NCBI GenBank assembly: GCA_963734365.1
Contig: CAVTGV010000002.1
Location: 481,033 to 545,032 of the forward strand
Source: JACVRW01 sp963734365
GTDB taxonomy: Bacteria; Actinomycetota; Thermoleophilia; Solirubrobacterales; Thermoleophilaceae
Reading direction: 5' to 3'
Length of the DNA stretch: 64,000 nucleotides
Of the stretch, positions 44,105 through 51,740 are shown piece after piece; within the stretch, counting starts at the first letter, position 1, and every line of letters starts with the position of its first letter. The position numbers and the translations under genes were made by a program. Under the pieces are notes generated by a model. That model was not told the DNA's origin and ran no database searches. It was given only the letters and a program-made list of their open reading frames with translations.

Positions 44105-45595
44105 TTACCCCTGGTGGGACCGACCCCGGCGCGGCGGTAAGTCGCAGAGTTCACCGAAGCTGCCCTGCGCGTCCGGCGCTGCGAGGTCGAGCGCCGTCTC
44201 GACGGGGATTGCGTGCTCGTCTTGGGGCATGACGTCGCTGGCCTCGCCGGTCTGGCTGCTGAGGTAGGGAGCGAGGTAGCGTCCGGCGAGCTTGTTGGGC
44301 GGCCACCAAAGGGCTTCGCCCGAAATGATCGAGTCGTCGCCCGCCCCGCCGCTGATGTCCGCTCGCAGATAGCGGGCCGGTCCACCGGTCAGCAGGACCC
44401 CGCGCAGGACCGGTCGGAACGGCTGAGGGTCGATGTCCGCGCCCACCGAGGCGGCGATCGTCTCGGCCACGGCATCGGCCTGCTGAGCGGCGAGACCTCC
44501 CTGTTTTACCGGGAAGGTTGTTGCGTCACCCGCCGCGAAAACATCGTCCAGGCCGGGTACCCGACCGTGAGCGTCGGTGTCGATGAATCCGTCGCGTCCG
44601 GACGGGATACCCCGTAACGACGGGCCGACCAGACGTGGTTCGGTGACGATTCGGTCAACCGCCAGGGACCGGTCGCCGGGGGCGATGTCCAGCCATCCGG
44701 GAGAACTCGGTACGCCGTAGCTACCGGTGTGCAAAGTCACCCCGGACTCGGCCAGGAGCCGGCGGATCGCGACGCTCGCGGTATTACCGAAGATCCCGAG
44801 CGGCTCCTCCTCGGGGGTGATCAAGCTCAGCTCGACTCCTGAGCGGTCATGCGCGGCGCTGTCGGCCGCAGTCATCAATGCAAGGTCATACAGCGGCAGC
44901 GGCCAACTCGCCCCAGCCGGCTTGACGAACGCCACCTTGTCCACTTTCCCCTCGCGAAGTTGGTGGAGCAGCAACCGGAAGTTGGGGCCATCGCGACCGC
45001 CGTGATAGGTGAGCACCTGCTCCGAGTGCCACTCGCGCGTGGGGCGGGCGCCGAGGGCGAGCACGAGCATGTCGTAGGGGAGCTCGTCGCCATCCTTGCT
45101 GACGGCGCGGTGCTTGTGGTGCTCGACGCGGTCGAGAGCTCCATGGTGCCATCGAGCGCCCAGCTCGGCCGCGGTGTGCTCCAGCCTGAGGCCGCGCCCG
45201 CGCTGGACCTTGAACGGCTGTTCGACCGACATCGAGAGATTGACGAACTTCAGCTCGGGGGCGAGGATCGTGATGTCGACGCGATCACCGGCGAGCGAAC
45301 TCAACGCCAGCAGCGTCTCCAGCCCGGCGACCCCTCCGCCGGCGATCAGCACGCGCGGTCGCTCGGGGTTCTGAGACGAGGGAGACGAGGTAACGGCGGA
45401 GTCCGGCGTGGAACTGCGTTCTCCGGCTGCTCGCCCGGCGGTCTGCCAGGGTTCTCGCGACGCCCCACCAGCGGCGTCGTCCCCGGCCGCCAGCGCCTGT
45501 GCAACCAGTTCTTCCGTGGCGACGCTCCCGCCTTCGTTGGTCCACCGCTCGACGGCGAGCCGGTCCTGCGCTCGCAGTCCTCTTGCTGGCTTCAT
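44105..45595 (-). CDS. SQR/NDH-2-like FAD-dependent oxidoreductase with N-terminal extension
   Basis: This 496-residue protein has its first dinucleotide fold at about 80-100 (VLIAGGGVAGLETLLALSSL), LVLALGARPTREW, and the second FAD motif DDVFAAGDATTFPVKQGGLA, followed by a C-terminal tail. This layout is that of sulfide:quinone reductase or type II NADH dehydrogenase relatives. The clear redox cysteines of SQR are absent, so it may be a quinone reductase of other substrate. The first 75 residues (LRAQDRLAVERWTNEGGSVA) form an unrelated extension. ATG 45595 is the first start clear of the upstream DUF488 gene. Confidence 0.8.
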   Translation of the reverse strand: MKPARGLRAQDRLAVERWTNEGGSVATEELVAQALAAGDDAAGGASREPWQTAGRAAGERSSTPDSAVTSSPSSQNPERPRVLIAGGGVAGLETLLALSSLAGDRVDITILAPELKFVNLSMSVEQPFKVQRGRGLRLEHTAAELGARWHHGALDRVEHHKHRAVSKDGDELPYDMLVLALGARPTREWHSEQVLTYHGGRDGPNFRLLLHQLREGKVDKVAFVKPAGASWPLPLYDLALMTAADSAAHDRSGVELSLITPEEEPLGIFGNTASVAIRRLLAESGVTLHTGSYGVPSSPGWLDIAPGDRSLAVDRIVTEPRLVGPSLRGIPSGRDGFIDTDAHGRVPGLDDVFAAGDATTFPVKQGGLAAQQADAVAETIAASVGADIDPQPFRPVLRGVLLTGGPARYLRADISGGAGDDSIISGEALWWPPNKLAGRYLAPYLSSQTGEASDVMPQDEHAIPVETALDLAAPDAQGSFGELCDLPPRRGRSHQG

Positions 45596-45620
45596 CGTCT
45601 CAGGGATCGTCGCACTCGCC

Positions 45621-45986
45621 TCATCCTCGAGCTTTGGGCAGTCCGCGTCGCAGAACCTCCGCAAGCACGACGGCGTCGTTGTGCTCCGTGTCATGAGCGG
45701 AGTAGACGAGCGTGAGCGTGCCCTCGCGCGCACGGCGCCGTAGCGCCGCGATCCCGCGGCGCTCGTCACGGAGCTCCTCGACATAGCGGCGGCGGAACTC
45801 CTCAAAGCGTCCAGGCTCGTGCCCGAACCACTGCCTCAGGTCCGTGCTCGGGGCCAGCTCCTTCTCCCAGCCGTCGAGCCTGGCCTGCTCGCGGGAAACC
45901 CCACGCGGCCACAGCCGGTCGATCAGTACGCGATAGCCGTCCGCTGGTGCGGCCGGCTCGTACGCACGCTTCAGACGTATGTCCAT
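45621..45986 (-). CDS. DUF488 (YeaO-like) protein
   Basis: This 121-residue protein contains RVLIDRLWPRGVSREQARLD, WEKELAPSTDLRQWFGHEP and LTLVYSAHDTEHNDAVVLAEVL, the full YeaO/DUF488 pattern. Its biochemical role is unknown. It lies 25 bases upstream of the flavoprotein gene, likely one transcript. A damaged fragment of a close homologue is at 50.9-51.0 kb. Confidence 0.88.
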   Translation of the reverse strand: MDIRLKRAYEPAAPADGYRVLIDRLWPRGVSREQARLDGWEKELAPSTDLRQWFGHEPGRFEEFRRRYVEELRDERRGIAALRRRAREGTLTLVYSAHDTEHNDAVVLAEVLRRGLPKARG

Positions 45987-46048
45987 ACCTAGGTAGCGTC
46001 ACACAGAGTCGATTGCTTACCGGTTGCGAGGGAGCCGAGCTCGGGCCT

Positions 46049-46531
46049 CTACCCGGTGATTGACACGAAGCCGCCCACAATCGCGCCATAGGCGACGTGG
46101 GCGACCAGGGTGGCGATTGGGGTGCCGCGGCCGTAGTTTCGTAGAAGGAAGCCCGGCGGCTCGAGCACCGGGTTGCTGTTGGCGGCGCTCAGCGTGCTGC
46201 CCATGCGGGGGTGGACGGCGGGGAGGAGGATGTTCACGAGCGCGGTGGCAGAGACGATCCCGTGGAGGAGGCCGAGCAGCGCTCCGAGCAGCCACCCGCT
46301 CGTGTCGATCGCGGTGAAGATCGCGTAGTAGATGAGCGCGAACATCTCCCCGGCCGCCAGGTGCAGCAGATATCCGACCGCCTTTGCGCGGGCGCGGTCG
46401 CCGGTCACGGCGGTGCCGAGCAGGAAGGGCAAATCGACGCGGGTGAGTCCCAGTTCGTTCGCCGTCCGCAACGCGGTGGTCAGCACCAGCGTGCCGACGA
46501 AGCCTCCGGCAAGAGCGCCCGAAACGCTCAT
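46049..46531 (-). CDS. Conserved membrane protein, four helices
   Basis: This 160-residue protein has about four hydrophobic segments, including ALAGGFVGTLVLTTALRTAN, LLHLAAGEMFALIYYAIFTAI and LLGALLGLLHGIVSATALVN. The ATG overlaps the GH15 gene stop in ATGA, so they form an operon. No named family was recognised with confidence. Confidence 0.65.
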   Translation of the reverse strand: MSVSGALAGGFVGTLVLTTALRTANELGLTRVDLPFLLGTAVTGDRARAKAVGYLLHLAAGEMFALIYYAIFTAIDTSGWLLGALLGLLHGIVSATALVNILLPAVHPRMGSTLSAANSNPVLEPPGFLLRNYGRGTPIATLVAHVAYGAIVGGFVSITG

Positions 46532-48396
46532 CCGGCGCTCGCCTTCGAGATCGAGACAGCGGCGTTGATGAGGGCGAGGTGCACGAGTCCCTGCGGGAGG
46601 TTGCCCAACAGCTCGTTGGTCGGAGGGTCGATCTCCTCGGCATAGAGGCCAACATCGCCGGCGAGGTCGATCAGGTCTTGCATGAGCGCGGTGGCCTCAT
46701 CGAGGCGGCCGATCCGGGCGAGCGCGTCCGCGAGCCAAAACGAGCAGCAGAGGAAGGCGCCCTCGACGCCCCGGAGTCCGTCCGCCCCGCTGTAGCGGGA
46801 GAGCAGTGGACCGCGCCCGAGATCACGCCGTAGCGCGTCCACGGTCGTGGTCAGCCGGCCGGGATCGGGGGCGTCGTAGGCAAACAGGATCCCCAGAAGC
46901 AGGCTTGCGTCGACTTCCTCCGTGCCCGCCTGGCGGGTATAGCTGCCGAGTGGCTCAGACCAGCAACGGGTCTCGATGAACTCGCGGATCGCGAGCCCTT
47001 CTTGGCGCCATGTTGATGCGTGTCGCCCGGGAATGTGGCCGGCGTCGCACAGGCGGAGGGCGCGGTCGAGCGCTACCCAGCACATCATCTTGGAGTGTGT
47101 GAAGTGCGCGGGCTCGCTTCGCACTTCCCAAATACCGGAGTCAGGCTGTCGCCAAATGCGGCAGACCAAGTCGGCCATGGCGGCAAGGCGCCGGCCGGTC
47201 TCGCGGTCGAGCCGACCGCCGGCCCGCGCGTAGACCATGGCGGTGTCGAGGAGGCCGCCGTAGATGTCCAGCTGAGTCTGGGCGGCGGCGGCGTTGCCGA
47301 CCCGGACCGGGCGCGAGCCCCGGTAGCCCTCGAGCTCCAGCGTGCGCTCGGGTGCGCGCTCGCCGCCGTCGAGGCGGTAGAGGACCTGCAGGCGCGGATG
47401 GCTGAGCTGGGATGCGTGGAGCAGCCACCAGAAGAACGCCTCGCCCTCCCGCGGGCAGCCGAGCTGCAGCAGGGCGTCGAGCGTGAACGCGGAGTCGCGC
47501 ACCCAACAGAAGCGATAGTCCCAGTTGCGCTCGCCGCCGATCTCCTCGGGCAGGGAGGCGGTCGCCGCCGCCGCGATCGCCCCGGACGGAGCGTGGAATA
47601 GCAGCTTGAGCGCCAACGCGCTGCGGATCACCGCGTCGCGCCAGGGGCCGGTGTACGCACGCTGCGCCGCCCAGCGTCGCCAGTAAGCGGTCGTGGCTTC
47701 AAGGCGTGCCTCGACCTGTTCGCGGCTCGGGAAGACCAGCGGCTCTTGATGGGCGGCACACAGCGCGATCAGCGCCGAGCTGGATTCTCTCGCCTCGAAG
47801 CGCCCACAGATCGCGTCTTCGTCGGTCTGCGCCTCGCCCGCATCCCACGAGCACACCGCCAGCGCGTCAGGGCCGGCCACAGCGACCGGGATCCGGCCGC
47901 GGCGCCCGAGTCGTGGCGGCACAGCACCGTAGCCGAACGCCGGCGTGACGCGCCAGCGCATTGGGACGCAGCCAGCGAGGCCGTCGACTCTCCGGATCAG
48001 CTCCCGCGTAGGTCCCAGATCGGAGCTCGGCAAGGCCATCGCGTCGGTGACCCGGACCACACCCTCATCGGTGGTGAACGTGGTCTCCAGCACGTTGGTG
48101 TCGGGCAGATAGCGTCGCTCCACCCGCGCGGGGCTCTCGGGTCGCAGCGCAAAGCGACCCCCGCGATCGGCGTCGAGAACAGCCGCGAACACGCTGGGCG
48201 AATCGAGGTCGGGCAGGCACAGCCAATCGACAGACCCGTCCCGAGCGACCAGCGCAACGGTTCGCCCGTCACCGATCGCGGCATAGTCACCGATCGGGAC
48301 ATAGCCTCGCTCAGGCGGGCCAGGCGCCGAGGCAGGCCGCAGCCGCTGTGTGGGGCCGCTCATCGGGGCGCACAGCATGCTTCGCACATACTCCAT
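46528..48396 (-). CDS. Glycoside hydrolase family 15 (glucoamylase/trehalase-like)
   Basis: This 622-residue protein has an N-terminal beta domain (YAAIGDGRTVALVARDGSVD, DWLCLPDLDSPSVFAA) and a GH15 catalytic (alpha/alpha)6 barrel. Motifs are GGERNWDYRFCWVRDSAFTL, EEVDASLLLGILFAYD and YAEEIDPPTNELLGNLPQGL, the last carrying the catalytic base glutamate. There is no signal peptide, so it acts inside the cell, as in actinobacterial GH15 trehalases. Trehalose breakdown would fit a stress island but the substrate is inferred. GGGGAGCCA precedes ATG 48396. Confidence 0.9.
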   Translation of the reverse strand: MEYVRSMLCAPMSGPTQRLRPASAPGPPERGYVPIGDYAAIGDGRTVALVARDGSVDWLCLPDLDSPSVFAAVLDADRGGRFALRPESPARVERRYLPDTNVLETTFTTDEGVVRVTDAMALPSSDLGPTRELIRRVDGLAGCVPMRWRVTPAFGYGAVPPRLGRRGRIPVAVAGPDALAVCSWDAGEAQTDEDAICGRFEARESSSALIALCAAHQEPLVFPSREQVEARLEATTAYWRRWAAQRAYTGPWRDAVIRSALALKLLFHAPSGAIAAAATASLPEEIGGERNWDYRFCWVRDSAFTLDALLQLGCPREGEAFFWWLLHASQLSHPRLQVLYRLDGGERAPERTLELEGYRGSRPVRVGNAAAAQTQLDIYGGLLDTAMVYARAGGRLDRETGRRLAAMADLVCRIWRQPDSGIWEVRSEPAHFTHSKMMCWVALDRALRLCDAGHIPGRHASTWRQEGLAIREFIETRCWSEPLGSYTRQAGTEEVDASLLLGILFAYDAPDPGRLTTTVDALRRDLGRGPLLSRYSGADGLRGVEGAFLCCSFWLADALARIGRLDEATALMQDLIDLAGDVGLYAEEIDPPTNELLGNLPQGLVHLALINAAVSISKASAG

Positions 48397-48508
48397 TGGC
48401 TCCCCACGCCGCGGCGTTCTTACCTAAGTGGGCCGGTGTCGTCACGGCGCCCGACGACCGCCCCGCCGCACGCCCAGCGAGCGTCGATCAAGCCAGCTCC
48501 CGACGGGA

Positions 48509-48751
48509 TCACTTGGAGGTGGCGAAGCTGCCTCGGCGGAGCTTGCCGGGCGCGGCTGGCAGCTGCTCGATGCCCTGGCTGTACCGTCCGATGCGGAGCT
48601 TGTCGGGAGCGTTGGGCAGCTGCTCGATGCCCTGGCTGTACCGTCCGATGCGGAGCTTGTCGGGAGCGTCCGGCAGCTGCTCGATCGCCGTGCTGACCCG
48701 TCGTACGTGCCGTTGCTCAATCGCGGCTCGGGTTAGTGCTTGCGTGGTCAT
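48509..48751 (-). CDS. Small protein of 19-residue tandem repeats
   Basis: This 80-residue protein has a 20-residue start (MTTQALTRAAIEQRHVRRVS) and then nearly identical units IEQLPDAPDKLRIGRYSQG, two full and one partial before it ends LRRGSFATSK. AGGAGGG lies six bases before ATG 48751, a strong ribosome site. The repeats are charged and probably helical or loop-forming. No family was recognised. Confidence 0.6.
   Translation of the reverse strand: MTTQALTRAAIEQRHVRRVSTAIEQLPDAPDKLRIGRYSQGIEQLPNAPDKLRIGRYSQGIEQLPAAPGKLRRGSFATSK
48540..48690 (-). repeat. 57-base tandem repeat inside the small repeat protein gene
   Basis: Units at 48558-48614 and 48615-48671 differ only at their last bases (GTTG against GTCC). 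Partial units flank them. Period 57 keeps the 19-codon frame. The near identity shows recent expansion. Confidence 0.85.
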
Positions 48752-48777
48752 GGAACCCTCCTGTTCGAGAGTGGGGC

Positions 48778-49050
48778 TTACGACTCATGGTCCCCGCGTA
48801 GGTAGCCGCCCGCCATGGGCCCGAGGGTGTATTCGGTCCCGCTTACCGACCCATCCTGAAAGCGCTGGGTGGGGTGTCGTCGGCGCCGGGATGCGCCGTC
48901 GGGCCAATACAGCCGGGCCCCGGCGAACAGCGCATGGGTAGCGTCGTAATCCTCCAGACCACTTCGCTCGTGTGGCGTCGGCGTCGACGGCGCCGAGCGC
49001 TCGTGTAGGCGCGCACCCGTAGCCGTCCTCCAATCGGACGCGCTGCGCAT
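48778..49050 (-). CDS. Uncertain hypothetical protein
   Basis: A minus-strand frame of 90 residues from ATG 49050 includes GLEDYDATHALFAGARLYWP and FQDGSVSGTEYTLGPMAGGY with reasonable codon use, and it ends 27 bases before the repeat-protein start. There is no ribosome site and no family match. It may instead be chance reading of the region upstream of the 49117 gene. Confidence 0.3.
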   Translation of the reverse strand: MRSASDWRTATGARLHERSAPSTPTPHERSGLEDYDATHALFAGARLYWPDGASRRRRHPTQRFQDGSVSGTEYTLGPMAGGYLRGDHES

Positions 49051-49063
49051 AGAGGGCGGCCGA

Positions 49064-49084
49064 GATGCAGGCTGACACCCATTG
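49064..49084 (+). promoter_or_regulatory. Bipartite upstream element (MarR-like gene)
   Basis: GAT-N11-CCCATTG ending exactly 32 bases before the ATG at 49117. Its flanks (GGCGGCCGAGATGCAGGCTG) closely match those of the site at 37,819. Confidence 0.55.
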
Positions 49085-49116
49085 TTGTTCCCCCGGCTGG
49101 CGTCGACGATTGGCGC

Positions 49117-49518
49117 ATGGTTCAGCTTGCGATCCGTTGCCCGCACCTCGAGCTGCAAGGCGTTCCGAGCGATCGCTCCGCTGACGGATCGATCTCCGGG
49201 ACCGGGCGGGCCGCTCTCGATCGCGTGCTCGAGCTGCTCGAGCGAACCCAGCGTTCGCCCACGGAGCTGCGAGTGCTGCTCGGCCTGCTCGATCGCGAAG
49301 CGAGCCTGGCCGAGCTCGCGGACGCGCTCGGGCAGGGGCCCGCCGAGATTAGGCGCGCGGGCCAGAGCCTCGCAATGCGCGGGCTCGTCCGGTGGCAGCA
49401 CGTTGGCAGGAACAAGGAAACGCGGCTCGGAATCACGGCCACCGGGTTGGCCGCGATGCGAGCATTGCTGACGGCCGGCGGCGAGAAAGCGGCGCTCGAG
49501 AGGACTGTCTTCTGCTGA
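49117..49518 (+). CDS. MarR-like winged-helix protein with MVQLAIRC leader
   Basis: This 133-residue protein has a winged-helix core (TELRVLLGLLDREASLAELADAL, then AGQSLAMRGLVRWQHVGRNKETRLGITATGLAAM), typical of MarR/PadR-like regulators without a clear ligand domain. Residues 1-8 are the same as in the protein at 37872, while the rest is unrelated. The second GAPDH frame on the other strand runs through almost the whole gene. Confidence 0.7.
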   Translation: MVQLAIRCPHLELQGVPSDRSADGSISGTGRAALDRVLELLERTQRSPTELRVLLGLLDREASLAELADALGQGPAEIRRAGQSLAMRGLVRWQHVGRNKETRLGITATGLAAMRALLTAGGEKAALERTVFC

Positions 49519-50759
49519 CATCCCGGCGAACGGATTCGCAGCGGGTACGTCGGCAGGTCGGCGGTCGGCGTGCATCTCCGGGTTTCGCACGGCTGATTTC
49601 CGCTGGAGCGCAACCAGGGTCCTAAAGCGGCGCGCGAGGGTAGTACTTCTCGTGCTCCCGGTGGTACCGGAAGCTCGTTCGACTCCGCGTAGAAAGCCGT
49701 CTGCCGTCTGCTGCCGGGCGCCGGCGGAATGCTCGAGACCGAAGCTGGCACCGGGGCGCAAACCCGTTCGGCGAGCTCGGAAAGCCGGGTTCCGTAGCCC
49801 CACTCGTTGTCGTACCAGGCGAGCACTTTGACGAAGGTTTCGTCCATCACGCTCGTGAAGCCCGCGTCGAAGATGGCCGAGTAGGGCGAGCCGACGATGT
49901 CCGAGGAGACGAGCGGGTCTTCGCTGTAGGCGAGAATTCCCTCAAGCTCGCTACGGTCGGCACGCTCCGCGAAGATGTCGTTCACCTCGTCAACGGACGT
50001 CGGCCGCTCGGTCTCGACCGTGAGATCGACGACCGAGCCCGTGGGAATCGGGACTCGCATCGCGTAGCCGTGCAGCTTGCCGCCGAGCTCCGGCACGACG
50101 AGGCCGAGGGCCGTGGCGGCGCCGGTCGAGGTCGGCACCAGGTTGATTGCCGCCGCGCGCGCGCGTCGAAGGTCCTTGTGCGGGGCGTCCTGGAGCCGCT
50201 GGTCAGAGGTGTAGGCGTGAATGCTCGTCATCAGGCCGTGCCGGATGCCCACCGCCTCGTGCAGCACTTTCGCCACCGGCGCGAGGCAGTTGGTCGTGCA
50301 GGAAGCGTTCGAGATGATGCGGTGCCGCGCCGGGTCGAAGGCTTGGTCGAAGTTCACGCCGAGCGCCACGGTGACGTCCGGATTCTTCGCCGGTGCGGAG
50401 ACGATCACCCGCTGCGCGCCGGCCGTAAGGTGCTTGCCCGCTCCGTCGCGGTCTCGGAAGCGCCCGGTCGACTCGATCACAACGTCTATCTCGAGGTCGC
50501 CCCAGGGCAGCTCGGCCGGATCGGATTCGGAGAAGACGGAGATCTCGCGGCCATCGACGGTCAGTGTCGAGTCGCGGGCGGCAATCTCAGCCGGGAAGCG
50601 GCCGAACACGGAGTCGTGACGCAACAGATGCGCCAATGTCTCGGCGTCCATCACGTCGTTGATGGCCACCACGTCGATATCGGTGCCGCGCTGGTGAGCG
50701 GACCGGAGGGTGCACCGGCCGGTCCTCCCAAAGCCGTTGATCGCCACTCGAGCAGTCAT
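49122..50759 (-). CDS. gap2: Second glyceraldehyde-3-phosphate dehydrogenase, stop codon lost
   Basis: The first ~335 residues are a complete GAPDH: INGFGRTGRCTLRS, nucleophile Cys154 in SNASCTTNCLAP, TSIHAYTSDQ and WYDNEWGYGTRLSELAERV. It is clearly diverged from the 192-1211 copy. After the normal C-terminus near 49755 there is no stop; the frame runs about 210 codons, antisense to the MarR-like gene, ending over that gene's start. The tail is Ser/Arg/Pro-rich with no domain. ATG 50759 fits the family start; a GTG 20 codons earlier is in frame. Confidence 0.85.
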   Translation of the reverse strand: MTARVAINGFGRTGRCTLRSAHQRGTDIDVVAINDVMDAETLAHLLRHDSVFGRFPAEIAARDSTLTVDGREISVFSESDPAELPWGDLEIDVVIESTGRFRDRDGAGKHLTAGAQRVIVSAPAKNPDVTVALGVNFDQAFDPARHRIISNASCTTNCLAPVAKVLHEAVGIRHGLMTSIHAYTSDQRLQDAPHKDLRRARAAAINLVPTSTGAATALGLVVPELGGKLHGYAMRVPIPTGSVVDLTVETERPTSVDEVNDIFAERADRSELEGILAYSEDPLVSSDIVGSPYSAIFDAGFTSVMDETFVKVLAWYDNEWGYGTRLSELAERVCAPVPASVSSIPPAPGSRRQTAFYAESNELPVPPGAREVLPSRAALGPWLRSSGNQPCETRRCTPTADLPTYPLRIRSPGCQQKTVLSSAAFSPPAVSNARIAANPVAVIPSRVSLFLPTCCHRTSPRIARLWPARLISAGPCPSASASSARLASRSSRPSSTRSSVGERWVRSSSSSTRSRAARPVPEIDPSAERSLGTPCSSRCGQRIAS

Positions 50760-50836
50760 CGCTCTCCCTGGTCGGGTTAGCCACCCTCTGCGGGGTAGCG
50801 GGTCTCCCGCATCGTGCACCCCCGCCCCTTTCGAAC

Positions 50837-50857
50837 CAATGGGTCTGAATACCGATC
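50837..50857 (-). promoter_or_regulatory. Bipartite upstream element (gap2)
   Basis: On the minus strand GAT-N11-CCCATTG, 77 bases upstream of gap2. It is the near-identical twin of the site at 43163 and has the same dyad symmetry. Confidence 0.55.
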
Positions 50858-50943
50858 TGGGCCTGGAGCCGCCACCACGATGCAGGTCTTGGAGACAGCC
50901 GTGTTCGTGCTCTCCGCCTTTCGGCAGGGCAGGACGCAGAACC

Positions 50944-51015
50944 TCAGCCGAGGACTAGGACGTCGTTGCGCTCCTTGCCGCGAACGGAGTAGACGAGCGT
51001 GAGCATGCCCTCCCG
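50944..51015 (-). pseudogene. DUF488 C-terminal fragment
   Basis: The minus strand reads REGMLTLVYSVRGKERNDVLVLG and stops, matching the C-terminal REGTLTLVYSAHDTEHNDAVVL of the intact gene at 45621-45986. No other part of the gene is present. Like the tal and gap fragments, it is a piece of a gene that also exists intact in the island. Confidence 0.65.
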
Positions 51016-51110
51016 TCGCCCGTGGATCCATCGGCTCCTCCGTGACCAAGGGTTGCCTAGCGGCATGCACCCTCGCGTAAGAAATGGTGCGCTCGGGACG
51101 CAAACCAAGC

Positions 51111-51740
51111 ATGACTGTGAACGACCGCTGCGTCTCCGCACTGGCGGAGCCGTCCGACCCCGATGCCCGTCCCCGCCGCATCGACCGCGCAGGTGTTCAG
51201 CGTGCGGCTCACGACCTCCTCCGAGCGGTCGGTGCCGATGTTGATGCAGAGTCCCTCGAAGAGACGCCTCGGCGAGTCGCCGACGCCTTCGCCGAGCTGC
51301 TCACCCCGCAGCCGTTTCGAGCGACCACTTTTCCCAACGATGATGGCTACGACGATCTGATTGTCGCGCGGGCGATCCCGTTCCACTCGTTGTGCATGCA
51401 CCATCTGCTCCCCTTCCATGGGGTCGCGCACATCGCGTACCTTCCCGGCGAGCGGATCCTGGGCCTGAGCAAGCTCGGCCGCGTCGTCGAGTACTTCAGC
51501 CGCGACCTGCAGATCCAGGAACGGCTGACCACCCAGATCGCCGACTGGCTTCAGCGCGAGCTCGAGCCCAAAGGCGTCGGGGTGGTGCTGGAGGCCGACC
51601 ACCTCTGCATGTCGCTGCGAGGGGTGCACAAGCTGGGCGCCAAGACCGTGACCTCGGCCCTGCGTGGCCTGGTTCGCGACGACGCCCGCACGCGCCAGGA
51701 GTTCCTGGCCCTGACTACGAGGAGTTCCTATGAGCAGTGA
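51111..51740 (+). CDS. folE: GTP cyclohydrolase I
   Basis: This 209-residue enzyme converts GTP to dihydroneopterin triphosphate for folate or pterin synthesis. Zinc and active-site motifs are FHSLCMHHLLPFHGVAHIAY, LGLSKLGRVVEYFSRDLQIQERL and DHLCMSLRGVHK. ATG 51111 is preferred; ATG 51084 would add nine residues. It overlaps the next flavoprotein gene by 11 bases. No other folate gene is near, so it may serve a stress-related pterin or be a second copy. Confidence 0.92.
   Translation: MTVNDRCVSALAEPSDPDARPRRIDRAGVQRAAHDLLRAVGADVDAESLEETPRRVADAFAELLTPQPFRATTFPNDDGYDDLIVARAIPFHSLCMHHLLPFHGVAHIAYLPGERILGLSKLGRVVEYFSRDLQIQERLTTQIADWLQRELEPKGVGVVLEADHLCMSLRGVHKLGAKTVTSALRGLVRDDARTRQEFLALTTRSSYEQ

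Noticed and set aside
48540..48690. Tandem repeat as a CRISPR array
   Set aside because: The units are contiguous without spacers, keep a coding frame, and no cas gene is present.
49122..49755. C-terminal tail of the second GAPDH as a true domain
   Set aside because: The sequence is antisense to a convincing winged-helix gene and has low-complexity Ser/Arg/Pro composition.
32324..50857. The CCCATTG elements as classical DosR boxes or SigB/SigF promoters
   Set aside because: The GGGACT-type DosR half-sites and the GTTT/GGGTAT promoter elements are not present in the right orientation; similarity is limited to GGGT.
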